This document shows positions 1 through 8,447 of a stretch of 64,000 bases of DNA, piece after piece. The position numbers were made by a program, and so were the translations under genes. Under the pieces are notes generated by a model. It ran no database searches, was not told where the DNA came from, and was given only the letters and a program-made list of their open reading frames with translations. Source of the stretch: DATAEK01 sp036258055 (lineage in GTDB: Bacteria > Acidobacteriota > Vicinamibacteria > Vicinamibacterales > 2-12-FULL-66-21); assembly GCA_036258055.1 (NCBI GenBank), contig DATAEK010000118.1, positions 22,841 through 86,840 of the forward strand, in the 5' to 3' direction. How positions within the stretch are numbered: the first letter of the stretch is position 1; each line of letters starts with the position of its first letter.

Positions 1-15
1 GAATCCCGATACCGG

Positions 16-915
16 CTACGCCGTCCGCGTTCCGACCGTGACCTTCAGTTCCACCGCCGCTCCACCGCGAAGCAGCCGCAGCGTGGCCGGCTTTCCCGCG
101 CGGTCGGCGGTCAACTGATCGAGCAACTGCTCGGGCGATCGGATCTCGTGACCGTCGAAGTCGAGCAGGATGTCGCCGACGAGGACATTGCCTTCGGCGG
201 CAGGGCTGCCCGGCGTCACCGCGACGATCAACAGCGCCTCGCTTCGCCCGATGTCAGCCGCCTGCTTCTCGCTCAATCGTACCTGCTGACCGGCGACACC
301 GAGAAACCCGCGCGTTGGCGAGCCATGCTGCAGCACGTCCGCGGCGCTCTTCCACGCGATCGCCGCAGGGATGACGACGCCGAGGCCGCGAATCGCGCTC
401 GAGGTGCAGATGCCGATGACCTGCCCTTCCGTGTTGAGGAGCGGACCTCCCGCGAAGCCGTCGTGCATCGGCGCCGTTATGCGGACCACTTCGTCGATCG
501 TGTGGCGTCGTCCCGTCCGGAGTGGTCCACCGATGACGGCGACGATGCCGGCGCTGGCTGTGATGGCGTTGCTCCATGACCGCGCGAGCGCAAGGACGAG
601 ATGGCCCACGCGGGGTTTGACGTCACTGCGGAGCGCCATCGCAGCCGCCTCGAGTTCGGCCACGCGCAGCACCGCGAGCCCCGTCGCAGGATCCCATCCA
701 GCGAGCTCGGCTGCGAGCGTGCGGTTATCTGCCGTGCGAATCCGCAAATCGTCCTCGCGTCCGAGCGCTCTTGCGGTGGTGATCACCGTGTCGGCGCCGA
801 ACACGATGCCTGTGGCCGGACGGCGGCGGCCGTGAACCTGAACGACGTACGGGCTCGCGCCATCGACGGCTGCGGCGAGAGCGTCGGAGAAAGCAGAGAG
901 TGATGATGTGGTCAT
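16..915 (-). CDS. HtrA/DegP-like PDZ protein, catalytically dead
   Basis: The 299-residue protein has a trypsin-like S1C fold followed by one PDZ domain (about residues 204-295, with a GFLGV entry and a GDILLDFDG core). The start at 915 is preferred because the upstream in-frame extension is low-complexity repeat DNA. All three catalytic positions are substituted. The usual TNxHV His is Arg49 (ITTARAL), the Asp of the DxxSDLAV segment is Gly79 (DPATGLAVL), and the GNSGGP serine is Ala155 (GFAGGPL). No signal peptide or membrane anchor is visible, so a cytoplasmic binding or scaffold role is more likely than proteolysis. Fold assignment is confident; the function is unknown. Confidence 0.85.
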   Translation of the reverse strand: MTTSSLSAFSDALAAAVDGASPYVVQVHGRRRPATGIVFGADTVITTARALGREDDLRIRTADNRTLAAELAGWDPATGLAVLRVAELEAAAMALRSDVKPRVGHLVLALARSWSNAITASAGIVAVIGGPLRTGRRHTIDEVVRITAPMHDGFAGGPLLNTEGQVIGICTSSAIRGLGVVIPAAIAWKSAADVLQHGSPTRGFLGVAGQQVRLSEKQAADIGRSEALLIVAVTPGSPAAEGNVLVGDILLDFDGHEIRSPEQLLDQLTADRAGKPATLRLLRGGAAVELKVTVGTRTA

Positions 916-984
916 GCGCTGATTGTGGCAGCCGGATTGAACCGACGGATCACCCGGATGGGCGGTGGTGATCGAGAAATGTTC

Positions 985-1060
985 AGGGTGCAGCGTGCAG
1001 GGTGCAGCGTGCGGGTGCAGTGTGCAGGGTGGACTGTGCAGGGTGCCTCGTGCAGCGTGC
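985..1060. repeat. Degenerate heptamer array GTGCAGN
   Basis: About ten consecutive 7-bp units of the form GTGCAGG/GTGCAGC/GTGCAGT, some degenerate (GTGCGG, GTGGACT, GTGCCTC). The array lies in the 434-bp gene-free stretch 916-1349, which otherwise contains only the GCGGACC array, a GAGCGAGC-rich stretch (about 1225-1300) and a hairpin. No convincing ORF is present in that stretch. Confidence 0.8.
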
Positions 1061-1109
1061 CGTCCAGCCTGGACAGTACAGCGGTTACCGACGCCGCTGT
1101 GCAGCAATC

Positions 1110-1172
1110 CGCGGACTGCGGATAAGGACGGGCGGATAGCGGACCGCGGACCGCGGACCGCGCACAGCGCGG
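1110..1172. repeat. Heptamer array GCGGACC
   Basis: After a degenerate lead-in, 7-bp units run GCGGATA, then GCGGACC three times, then GCGCACA. The same unit recurs at 13110-13130, and a related complement-orientation unit (GCTGTCC) occurs at 13061-13081 and 52739-52774, so this is one of several members of a repeat family. Confidence 0.8.
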
Positions 1173-1308
1173 GTAGTAGAACCTATCTCAAAAACCGGCG
1201 CAGCCAGGGGTGAGATTCGTTAAGACGACGTGCGAGCGAGCGTCGCGAGCGAGCCACGCGAACGGCGCGAGCCGGCGCAGCGGCGAGCGAGAGAGCGTGT
1301 CGGGGAGT

Positions 1309-1329
1309 CCGAGGGGCGAAGCCCCTCGG
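1309..1329 (+). promoter_or_regulatory. GC-rich hairpin with GAA triloop upstream of DinB gene
   Basis: Perfect 9-bp stem CCGAGGGGC / GCCCCTCGG closed by the triloop GAA. It ends exactly 20 nt before the ATG at 1350. There is no downstream T tract, so it is not a classical terminator. A closely similar hairpin ends 20 nt before hisC (58979-59000, minus strand). A 5'UTR element or REP-like repeat are both possible. Confidence 0.6.
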
Positions 1330-1349
1330 ATAAGACTAGAATCCCTCGC

Positions 1350-1826
1350 ATGGACCCAGCTCGCCATCTCCTCCGTCACACGTTGGCCACGGTCGCGTAT
1401 CGAGGGGGCAAGGCCGTTCGCGGCGCGCCGCCGACGTTCGCCGCCTTTCGCATCGGCGATCGGACGCGGACGCCGGCGCAAATCCTCGCCCATATCGGTG
1501 ATCTGCTCGATTGGGGGCTGTCGCTCGCGAAGGGAGCACAGGCGTGGAACAATTCGACGCCGCTGGCGTGGGACGAAGAAGTGTCGCGATTCTTCGCAGC
1601 ACTCGGGCGATTCGATGCGTTTCTGGCCTCCGACGCAGCACTCGGCTGCTCACCCGAGCAGCTGTTCCAAGGGCCCGTGGCCGACGCCTTGAACCACGTG
1701 GGTCAGATCAACATGCTGCGCCGGCTCGCGGGCGCGCCGATTCGCGGCGAGAACTACTTGAAAGCCGACATCGTCGTCGGCCGAACCGGGGCCGAACAGA
1801 CGACGCCGAGGGCGGAGTTCGACTAG
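1350..1826 (+). CDS. DinB-like / DUF1569-type protein
   Basis: A 158-residue all-helical protein of the DinB/YfiT metalloenzyme superfamily. Seen: an N-terminal helix with an ILAHIGDLLDW segment (potential first metal His) and a C-terminal ALNHVGQINMLRRL segment resembling the HxGQ signature of the family, followed by an AGAPIRGENY tail. Only one of the usual two C-terminal histidines is present, so metal binding may be altered. The ATG at 1350 was chosen because the upstream in-frame extension runs through a repeat and hairpin. Its stop codon TAG is the first unit of a GGAGG heptamer array. Family proteins include thiol-dependent transferases; the substrate is unknown. Confidence 0.75.
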   Translation: MDPARHLLRHTLATVAYRGGKAVRGAPPTFAAFRIGDRTRTPAQILAHIGDLLDWGLSLAKGAQAWNNSTPLAWDEEVSRFFAALGRFDAFLASDAALGCSPEQLFQGPVADALNHVGQINMLRRLAGAPIRGENYLKADIVVGRTGAEQTTPRAEFD

Positions 1827-1877
1827 GAGGTAGGAGGCAGGAGGCAGGAGGTAGGAGGCAGGAGGTAGGAGAGGTAG
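1824..1877. repeat. Heptamer array TAGGAGG/CAGGAGG
   Basis: Seven near-perfect 7-bp units alternating TAGGAGG and CAGGAGG. The array starts inside the preceding gene, whose TAG stop codon is the first three bases of unit one. From 1878 to 2043 no gene or clear signal was seen. Confidence 0.85.
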
Positions 1878-2043
1878 AAGGAGTTTCAAAGTCGCAAGTC
1901 AAAGCAGGCTGTCGCCACTAACCAGCCGCGAGCGGTAGCGAGCGGCGAGTAGCCGCGGGGGTGCGGACCCGCGGCAAGTAAGTGAAGTCCAATCGTTCAA
2001 TGCCCGTTGCCACGTTGCGGACTCGCATGGCACTGTGACAGGC

Positions 2044-2946
2044 ATGCGCCTCCCTTATCTGCACCTCGACGTCTTCACCGACCGCAAACTCGAAGGCAAT
2101 CAGCTCGCCGTGTTTCCAGAGCCCGGTAACCTCACCCCCGCGCTCATGCAGCGGATCGCGGCTGAGATGGCGTTTTCGGAATCGACGTTCATCTTTCCCG
2201 CCGAGCAGGGCGGCGACGTCCGCATGCGGATCTTCACACCGGCCGAGGAACTGCCGATGGCCGGGCATCCCACAATCGGCAGCACGTTCGCGCTGGCGGG
2301 CGAGGGTACCATCGCACGCGGACGGAAGGACTTCGTCTTCGAGCTCGGCGTCGGCCCCACGCCCGTCTCCCTCGACTGGAACGGCGCCGATCTGAGCTTC
2401 GCGTGGATGACGCAGCGTCCACCCGAGTTCCGCGCGACCGTCACGGATCGCGGAGCCGTTGCTGCCGCCCTGGGCCTTCGCGCCACGGATCTGGCCGGCG
2501 ACCTGCCGCTCGAGGTCATTTCCTGCGGCTTGCCGTTTTTCCTGGTGCCGATCGCCACGCGTCGAGCGGTCGACGCAGTCAGCATCGATCTCCGTCTATT
2601 GAAGGCGGCGTACGCCGGCGCGGGGATCAGCGATTTTCCCGTGTTCCTGTTCACGACCGAACGCGGCGAGGGAAACGAAACGGCCTACAGTCGCATGCTC
2701 GCGCCCGGCTTTGGCATCGCCGAGGATCCCGCGACCGGCAGCGCCTGCGGTCCGCTCGGATCGTACCTGGTGCACCACCGCCTCATCGCCGCGGATGCCG
2801 CCCACGACTTCGTCAACCTTCAGGGCGCCGCGATGGGCCGTCCGAGCCGCATTCACATGTCGATCGATTCGAGCGGCGGGACGATCACGCGCGTGCGCGT
2901 CGGGGGGAAGGCGGTGCTGGTCGGGCGGGGGGAACTGACGCTGTAG
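2044..2946 (+). CDS. PhzF family isomerase/epimerase-like protein
   Basis: The 300-residue protein has the duplicated diaminopimelate-epimerase-like fold of the PhzF family. Seen: LHLDVFTDRKLEGNQLAVF at the N terminus, an FSESTF segment carrying the conserved catalytic Glu, AGHPTIGS in the first half, and the family-specific DPATGSACGPLGSYL in the second half. PhzF itself isomerises a phenazine precursor, but most bacterial homologues have unknown substrates and no phenazine genes are nearby. The ATG at 2044 matches the usual N-terminus; an in-frame GTG lies at 2035. It appears to be a single-gene unit. Confidence 0.9.
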   Translation: MRLPYLHLDVFTDRKLEGNQLAVFPEPGNLTPALMQRIAAEMAFSESTFIFPAEQGGDVRMRIFTPAEELPMAGHPTIGSTFALAGEGTIARGRKDFVFELGVGPTPVSLDWNGADLSFAWMTQRPPEFRATVTDRGAVAAALGLRATDLAGDLPLEVISCGLPFFLVPIATRRAVDAVSIDLRLLKAAYAGAGISDFPVFLFTTERGEGNETAYSRMLAPGFGIAEDPATGSACGPLGSYLVHHRLIAADAAHDFVNLQGAAMGRPSRIHMSIDSSGGTITRVRVGGKAVLVGRGELTL

Positions 2947-2962
2947 GGGCGTTCAGGTCCGA

Positions 2963-2994
2963 AGAGGTTCTAAGGTTCTCGGGTTCTACGGTTC
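2963..2994. repeat. Octamer array NNNGGTTC
   Basis: Four 8-bp units, AGAGGTTC, TAAGGTTC, TCGGGTTC and TACGGTTC, just behind the PhzF stop codon. TCGGGTTC is the exact reverse complement of GAACCCGA, the unit of the arrays at 38959-39027 and 47290-47370. Confidence 0.75.
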
Positions 2995-3028
2995 CCCGCA
3001 CAGCGGCCAGCGCAAGGCTGATCGCAAG

Positions 3029-3045
3029 TGCGCGCGAAGCGCGCA
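3029..3045 (+). promoter_or_regulatory. GC-rich hairpin with GAA triloop upstream of topoisomerase gene
   Basis: Perfect 7-bp stem TGCGCGC / GCGCGCA with triloop GAA. It ends 23 nt before the GTG start at 3069. The architecture matches the hairpins before the DinB gene (1309-1329) and hisC (58979-59000). Confidence 0.55.
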
Positions 3046-3068
3046 CGGCGCGATGATATCCTCCAGAC

Positions 3069-5462
3069 GTGGCCAAGAAGAAGAAACATTCGGCGTCGCT
3101 GTTCGATGACGACGGCGGCGCGATTGTCGATAACGGCGCTCGTGGCGGTGAGGGCGGTGGCGAAAGCGCGGTCGCACTCCATGAAGCGGCGCAGGCGCGA
3201 TACCTCAACTACGCGCTGTCGGTCATCACCTCGCGCGCGTTGCCCGACGTGCGCGACGGGCTGAAGCCAGTCCAGCGCCGCATCCTGTTCACGATGTGGC
3301 AGCAGAACCTGACCGCCGACGTCAAACCTCGGAAGTGCGCGAAGGTCGTCGGCGACGTCATGGGCAACTACCATCCGCACGGGGACGCCGCGCTCTACGA
3401 GACGCTGGTGCGGATGGCACAGCCGTTCTCGCTTCGCTATCCGCTCGTCGAGGGCTCAGGCAACTTTGGATCGCTCGACGGCGATCCCGCCGCGGCGATG
3501 CGGTACACGGAGTGCCGGCTCGCGCGCATCAGCGATGAAATGCTCGGCGAGATCGAGCAGACTACCGTGCATTTCCGGCCGAACTACGACGGCACGAAGA
3601 CCGAACCGGTCGTGTTACCGGCCCGGATTCCCAACCTGCTGGTGAACGGCGCGACCGGCATCGCCGTCGGGATGGCCACCAACATTCCGCCGCACAACCT
3701 GAACGAAGTGTGTACGGCGCTCCTCAAGCTGCTGGACAACCCCGATCTGAGCAGCGTTCAACTCTGTCGCTATGTCAAGGGGCCGGACTTTCCGACCGGC
3801 GGGCAGATTCTGAACTCGCCGGAGGAGCTCAAGGAAATCTACAAGACCGGATCCGGCGCCGTCCGTGTCCGCGGCACGTGGGAAGAAGGTCCGGTGACCC
3901 GGGGATCGAAGACGCTCTTCATCACCAGCATTCCGTACGCGGTGGACAAGTCGACGCTCGTCGCTCAGATCGGTGACGTTGCCGCGGCGCGCAAGCTGCC
4001 CCCGCTCGTCGACGTCAGGGACCTTTCGACCGAGGACGTACGCATCGCGCTCGAGCTGAAGAAAGACGCCGACGAGAAGATGGTCATGGCGTATCTCTTC
4101 AAACACACCGCGCTGCAGACCAACTTCATCGTCAACCTGACCTGCCTCGAGCCCACCGAAGCCAACGTGGAAGTCGGCCGGCCCAAACGGATGGATCTCC
4201 ACGAGATCCTCTGGCACTTCCTCCATTTCCGGCTCGAAGTGGTGACGAAGCGGCTCGAGCACGAGCTCGACGCGCTCAAGACCCGCGTCCATATCCTCGA
4301 GGGGTTCGAGAAGGTCTTCGACGCGCTCGACGAGATCCTGAAGATCGTCCGCAAGTCGGAAGGCAAGCCCGACGCCGCGCAGCAGATCATGAAGCGCTTC
4401 GGGCTGGATGCCGCACAGACCGACGCGATCCTCGAGCTGAAAATCTACCGTCTGGCACGGCTCGAGATCCTGATCATCCGGAAGGAGCTCGAAGAGAAGC
4501 GCCGGCGGGCGCGACAAATCAACGCGCTCCTGAAAGACGAGCCCGGCCGCTGGGGCGTCGTCCGCGTGGAGATCGAGGAGATTCAGAAGAAGTACGGAGA
4601 CGCTCGTCGCTCCAGCATCTCGAGCGATGCGGACGAGGCGGAGTACACTGCCGAGGACTTCATCGTCGAGGAAGACAACGTCGTGGTCGTGTCGCGTGAC
4701 GGCTGGGTGAAACGGCAGAAAGAAGTCAAGGACGTTTCGACGACGCGCCTGCGCGAAGGGGACGCGGTGCTGGCGGTGCTGTCTGGCAGCACGCGTGCGA
4801 CGGTCGTCTTCTTCAGCAATTTCGGCGTCGCCTACTCGACGCGCGTGGCAGAGGTGCCGGCCTCGACCGGTCACGGTGAACCGATTCAGCGATTCTTCAA
4901 GTTGAAGGACGGCGAGAAGATCGTCGACGCCCTGAGCCTGGACCCGCGCGTTTCCGGCGTGATTGCCGCGAAGAAGGAAGGCGCGGAGCCGCCCGTGCAT
5001 GCGATCGGTGTGACCAGCGATGGCTACGCGATGCGGTTCAGCCTCGAACCGTTTGTGGAACCAAGTACCCGGGCGGGCCGCCGCTTCGCCAGGACGGCCG
5101 AAGGCGCCGAGATCGTCGGCGTCTCGCGCCTCACCGGCGGAGAGGTCGTGATCGCCGCCACTCGCGAGGCGCGAGCGATTCTCTGCAAGGCGGACGAGGT
5201 CAACTTCCTTTCAGGCCCGGGCCGGGGCGTGATCCTGATCAAGTTGACGTCCGGTGAGGATCGCGTGCTCGGCTTCATCGCGTCGACGGGCGATCGCGAT
5301 CTACTGACCGTCGAAACCAGCCGCGGCGCCGAGCAGACGATCAGCACGGCGAAGTACGAGGTCACCGGTCGCGGCGGCAAGGGCCGGGAACTGCTTCAGC
5401 GCGGACAGTTCACGAAGATCGTCTGGCCGTTGCCCGAGGCGCCGCAGCCCTTCGCGGAATGA
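3069..5462 (+). CDS. parC: DNA topoisomerase IV (gyrase-type) subunit A
   Basis: Cleaves and rejoins duplex DNA as the A subunit of a type IIA topoisomerase, with the ParE-like subunit encoded at 25809-27725. The 797 residues contain a winged-helix breakage-reunion domain (SRALPDVRDGLKPVQRRILF near residue 55), the catalytic Tyr146 in AAMRYTECRL, a coiled-coil segment near 390-500 and a shortened C-terminal beta-pinwheel with about four blades. A GRGGKGREL sequence near the C-terminus recalls the GyrA box but is misplaced. At the quinolone-determining positions it has Ala107 (Ser83 of E. coli GyrA) and Glu111 (Asp87). The ParC name follows the ParE-like partner; GyrA cannot be excluded. GTG start. 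Confidence 0.88.
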   Translation: MAKKKKHSASLFDDDGGAIVDNGARGGEGGGESAVALHEAAQARYLNYALSVITSRALPDVRDGLKPVQRRILFTMWQQNLTADVKPRKCAKVVGDVMGNYHPHGDAALYETLVRMAQPFSLRYPLVEGSGNFGSLDGDPAAAMRYTECRLARISDEMLGEIEQTTVHFRPNYDGTKTEPVVLPARIPNLLVNGATGIAVGMATNIPPHNLNEVCTALLKLLDNPDLSSVQLCRYVKGPDFPTGGQILNSPEELKEIYKTGSGAVRVRGTWEEGPVTRGSKTLFITSIPYAVDKSTLVAQIGDVAAARKLPPLVDVRDLSTEDVRIALELKKDADEKMVMAYLFKHTALQTNFIVNLTCLEPTEANVEVGRPKRMDLHEILWHFLHFRLEVVTKRLEHELDALKTRVHILEGFEKVFDALDEILKIVRKSEGKPDAAQQIMKRFGLDAAQTDAILELKIYRLARLEILIIRKELEEKRRRARQINALLKDEPGRWGVVRVEIEEIQKKYGDARRSSISSDADEAEYTAEDFIVEEDNVVVVSRDGWVKRQKEVKDVSTTRLREGDAVLAVLSGSTRATVVFFSNFGVAYSTRVAEVPASTGHGEPIQRFFKLKDGEKIVDALSLDPRVSGVIAAKKEGAEPPVHAIGVTSDGYAMRFSLEPFVEPSTRAGRRFARTAEGAEIVGVSRLTGGEVVIAATREARAILCKADEVNFLSGPGRGVILIKLTSGEDRVLGFIASTGDRDLLTVETSRGAEQTISTAKYEVTGRGGKGRELLQRGQFTKIVWPLPEAPQPFAE

Positions 5463-5498
5463 CACGCTGAGTTCCCCGCGAGAAGGCGCGGGAGAGCG

Positions 5499-8327
5499 GT
5501 GACCAACCAGCAAATATCCGAGCCGTACGAGTGGCGGCCGCCGCGTTCGCCGCGGCGACGCCGGGGGCGTCTGCTCCTGGTTGCCCTCGCTGCGCTCGTG
5601 CTCGGCGGCACCACGACGGTGTCGTACTACGTCGAGTCGCTCTGGTTCGGCTCCCTTGGTTACGGGCAGGTGTTCTGGACCACGCTCAATCTGCAGGGAC
5701 TGATCTTCACGCTGTTCGCCGCCCTCACCTTCGCCGTGCTCTACGGCGCCTTCAGGATCCTGAAACCCGCGCGGTTCGCCGACCTTGGAGCCGGCGGCGT
5801 GATCTTCATCAACGGGCGGCCGGTGCGGCTGCCGGTGGAACCGGTCATCCGTGCCGGAGCGCTCCTGCTCGCGATTCTTGCGGCCCTCGTTGCGGGCGCG
5901 GGCTTCATGGGGAACTGGTCAACCCTCGCGCTGTGGTGGTACGGAAAGTCGGCGGCCGCGCCGGCGGGTATCTCGGCGAGCGATCCGATCTTCGGCCGGC
6001 CGCTGTCGTTCTACCTGTTCACGCTGCCCGCGCTCGATCTCATCGCCGGGTGGCTGACCGTGCTGGCCATCTTGACCTGTGGCATCGCGCTGTTCTTCGT
6101 CGTGGTCGCGGGCGGAACGCGGGTGCTGAGGCGTGGGCGCGCCGGAAACGAAACCGCCATCCGCGGTCTGTCAATCGCCTGGGCGTTCTTCCTCGTCACG
6201 CTCGCCGTGCGCGCGTACCTGGGACGATTCGATCGGCTGCTTCAGCCACACCCAATTTTCACCGGTGTCACCTACGCGGATGCCCACGTCTTCGTGCCGG
6301 GGACGCTCATCGTCTCGATCGCGCTGATCGCCGGGGCGCTCGGCGTTGCCGTTGCCGCGATAATGGCGCCCCGCATTCGGTGGCTCGTGGCGGCAGTCCT
6401 GCCTGCGACAGTGTGCTACCTGGGCATGCAGGCCGTGGGTTGGTATGTCGGCACCTTCGTCGTGCGGCCGAACGAGCTCGTGCGGGAACAACCCTACATC
6501 GCGCACAACATCGAGCTGACCAGGCAGGCCTTCGGACTGCACCGGCTTGTCCAGCGTCCCTTCGAGGCCGCGACGACCCCGGACGCGGTGGATCCCGCTC
6601 GCAACCAGGCGACGCTGCAGAACATCCGGTTGTGGGACTGGCGGGCGCTCCAGGACACGCTGCGCCAGATCCAGGAGATCCGCACCTACTACGACTTCCC
6701 GGACATCGACATCGATCGCTACCCGTTCGACGGCGTGATGCGCCAGGTCATGCTGGCGACGCGGGAGCTCAGCGTGCAGAAGCTGCCCGAAAGCAGTCGA
6801 ACCTGGATCAACGAGAAGCTGATCTATACGCACGGCTACGGCGTCACGATGAATCTCGTCAACGGGTTCACGCCGGAGGGCCTACCGGCGCTCATCCTGA
6901 GCAACATGCCGGTGCAGAGCACCGTGCCGGATCTGACGGTTACGCGCCCGGAGGTCTATTTCGGCGAGCTGACGGACACCGACGTCTACGTCAAGACGCG
7001 TCAGAAAGAGTTCAACTACCCCCAGGGTCAGACCAACAGCGTGACGACCTACGAAGGGACCGGTGGCATCGTGCTCGGCGGATTCTTCCGCCGCCTGCTC
7101 ATCGCGTTCGACCGCGGCGATCTGACGAAGCTGCCGTTCAGCGATGACGTCACCGCGGACAGCAGGTTGTTGATGCGAAGAAGCGTGCGCGATCGCGCTG
7201 CCGCGCTCGCGCCCTTCCTGACGTTCGACGACGATCCGTACATCGTGATCCGCAGGGACGGCCGGCTCGCCTGGATGATGGACGGCTTCACGGCGTCCGC
7301 CAGCTATCCGTACTCGCGCGCGTACCGGCTTGCAGGCCGGCAGGTCAACTACGTTCGCAACAGCGTCAAGGCCGTCATCGATGCGTACGACGGCACGACG
7401 ACCTTCTACGTGTTCGAGCCCGACGATCCCATCATCGGCGTGTACCGCGCGATCTTCCCGAGCCTGTTCAAGGACGCCACTGCCATGCCAGCGGACCTTC
7501 GCAGCCACGTCCGCTATCCCGAGCTGCTCCTCCAGATCCAGGCAGAGGCCTACGGGCTCTACCACATGACGGTGCCGGACGTGTTCTACAACCGCGAAGA
7601 CCTGTGGACGATCGCCGGCAAGGGCGCCTCGACCGATCGAGGCGCGCCGCCCCAGCCCATGGAACCGAACTTCGTCCTGATGACGCTGCCCGGCGAAAGC
7701 GGGCTCGAGTTCATCGAGATCCTGCCGTTCACCCCCGCCAATCGCAACAATCTCATCGGCTGGATTGCCGGCAGAAGCGACGCGCCGAACTACGGCAACG
7801 CCGTCGTCTTCGACTTTCCGAAGTCGAAGCTGGTCGATGGGCCGCTCCAGATCGAGGCCCGAATCGATCAGCACCCACAGCTCTCCTCGCAGCTCTCCCT
7901 CTGGAACCAGCAGGGCTCGCGCGTCAGGCGTGGCGAGCTGATCGTGATCCCCATCGGTCGCGCGTTGCTCTACGCCGAGCCGATCTATCTGCAGGCCGAG
8001 CGCAGTCCGATGCCGGAACTGCGGCTCGTCGTCCTTGCCTTGCAGGATCGGTTGGCATTCGGGCCCTCTCTCGAGGCGGCGTTGACAGGCCTCTTCGGCG
8101 CGGATCACGCCCCCCCGTCAACGACACCCCCGATGCCATCATCAGCCACTCCGTCGCCTGCCGGGGGCCAGGAAAGCGGGGCGGACCGAGAGGGTCTGAT
8201 CAAACAAGCCGCTCAGGATCTGGCCGACTACCAGCGTCTGACCGCCGAGGGAAAGCTCGGCGAGGCCGGACAGAAGCTGGAACACCTCAAACGCACCCTC
8301 GAAGAACTGAGCAAGCGGCCTCGCTAG
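5499..8327 (+). CDS. UPF0182 family large membrane protein
   Basis: A 942-residue protein of the uncharacterised UPF0182/COG1615 family. The N-terminal third holds about seven hydrophobic helices, the first after a basic RRRRGR stretch. The rest is a large soluble domain with the conserved family segments LWDWRALQDTLRQIQEIRTYYDFPDIDIDRY (read in shorter pieces) and the YSRAYRLAGRQVNYVRNSVK region near residue 605. A proline-rich linker near 870 leads to a C-terminal helical tail (DYQRLTAEGKLGEAGQKLE) typical of the family. Length agrees with homologues (about 900-1000). The GTG start at 5499 lies 36 nt behind the topoisomerase stop. Function is unknown. Confidence 0.9.
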   Translation: MTNQQISEPYEWRPPRSPRRRRGRLLLVALAALVLGGTTTVSYYVESLWFGSLGYGQVFWTTLNLQGLIFTLFAALTFAVLYGAFRILKPARFADLGAGGVIFINGRPVRLPVEPVIRAGALLLAILAALVAGAGFMGNWSTLALWWYGKSAAAPAGISASDPIFGRPLSFYLFTLPALDLIAGWLTVLAILTCGIALFFVVVAGGTRVLRRGRAGNETAIRGLSIAWAFFLVTLAVRAYLGRFDRLLQPHPIFTGVTYADAHVFVPGTLIVSIALIAGALGVAVAAIMAPRIRWLVAAVLPATVCYLGMQAVGWYVGTFVVRPNELVREQPYIAHNIELTRQAFGLHRLVQRPFEAATTPDAVDPARNQATLQNIRLWDWRALQDTLRQIQEIRTYYDFPDIDIDRYPFDGVMRQVMLATRELSVQKLPESSRTWINEKLIYTHGYGVTMNLVNGFTPEGLPALILSNMPVQSTVPDLTVTRPEVYFGELTDTDVYVKTRQKEFNYPQGQTNSVTTYEGTGGIVLGGFFRRLLIAFDRGDLTKLPFSDDVTADSRLLMRRSVRDRAAALAPFLTFDDDPYIVIRRDGRLAWMMDGFTASASYPYSRAYRLAGRQVNYVRNSVKAVIDAYDGTTTFYVFEPDDPIIGVYRAIFPSLFKDATAMPADLRSHVRYPELLLQIQAEAYGLYHMTVPDVFYNREDLWTIAGKGASTDRGAPPQPMEPNFVLMTLPGESGLEFIEILPFTPANRNNLIGWIAGRSDAPNYGNAVVFDFPKSKLVDGPLQIEARIDQHPQLSSQLSLWNQQGSRVRRGELIVIPIGRALLYAEPIYLQAERSPMPELRLVVLALQDRLAFGPSLEAALTGLFGADHAPPSTTPPMPSSATPSPAGGQESGADREGLIKQAAQDLADYQRLTAEGKLGEAGQKLEHLKRTLEELSKRPR

Positions 8328-8331
8328 CGCA

Positions 8332-8349
8332 GTCCGCCTGAAGGCGGAC
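8332..8349. terminator. Terminator-like hairpin after UPF0182 gene
   Basis: Perfect 7-bp inverted repeat GTCCGCC / GGCGGAC with loop TGAA, five nucleotides after the stop codon. It lacks a T tract, so intrinsic termination is uncertain; it may be a REP-like repeat. Confidence 0.45.
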
Positions 8350-8420
8350 ACTACAGCAACGGTGGCCTGGCTTCAGCCGTACTCCGGAAGGATTTTGCAG
8401 CCACTCACCACGGAACCAGG

Positions 8421-8445
8421 GTTTGTTAGACATCGTCTAACAAAC
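8421..8445. promoter_or_regulatory. Perfect palindrome, probable PadR operator
   Basis: Inverted repeat with 11-bp perfect arms GTTTGTTAGAC / GTCTAACAAAC and a 3-bp spacer ATC. It ends two nucleotides before the GTG start of the padR gene. A bound regulator would block its own start region, which fits autorepression known for PadR proteins. The right half ATCGTCTAAC recurs exactly at 14971-14980 before the second padR. The palindrome occupies the place where a ribosome binding site would be. Confidence 0.75.
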
Positions 8446-8447
8446 CT

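Noticed and set aside
985..1172. Possible CRISPR array
   Set aside because: Units are 7 bp with no spacers; this is a tandem array, not a CRISPR.
3615..5000. A 461-codon minus-strand ORF within the topoisomerase gene
   Set aside because: It mirrors third-position GC of the real gene and has no recognised domain.
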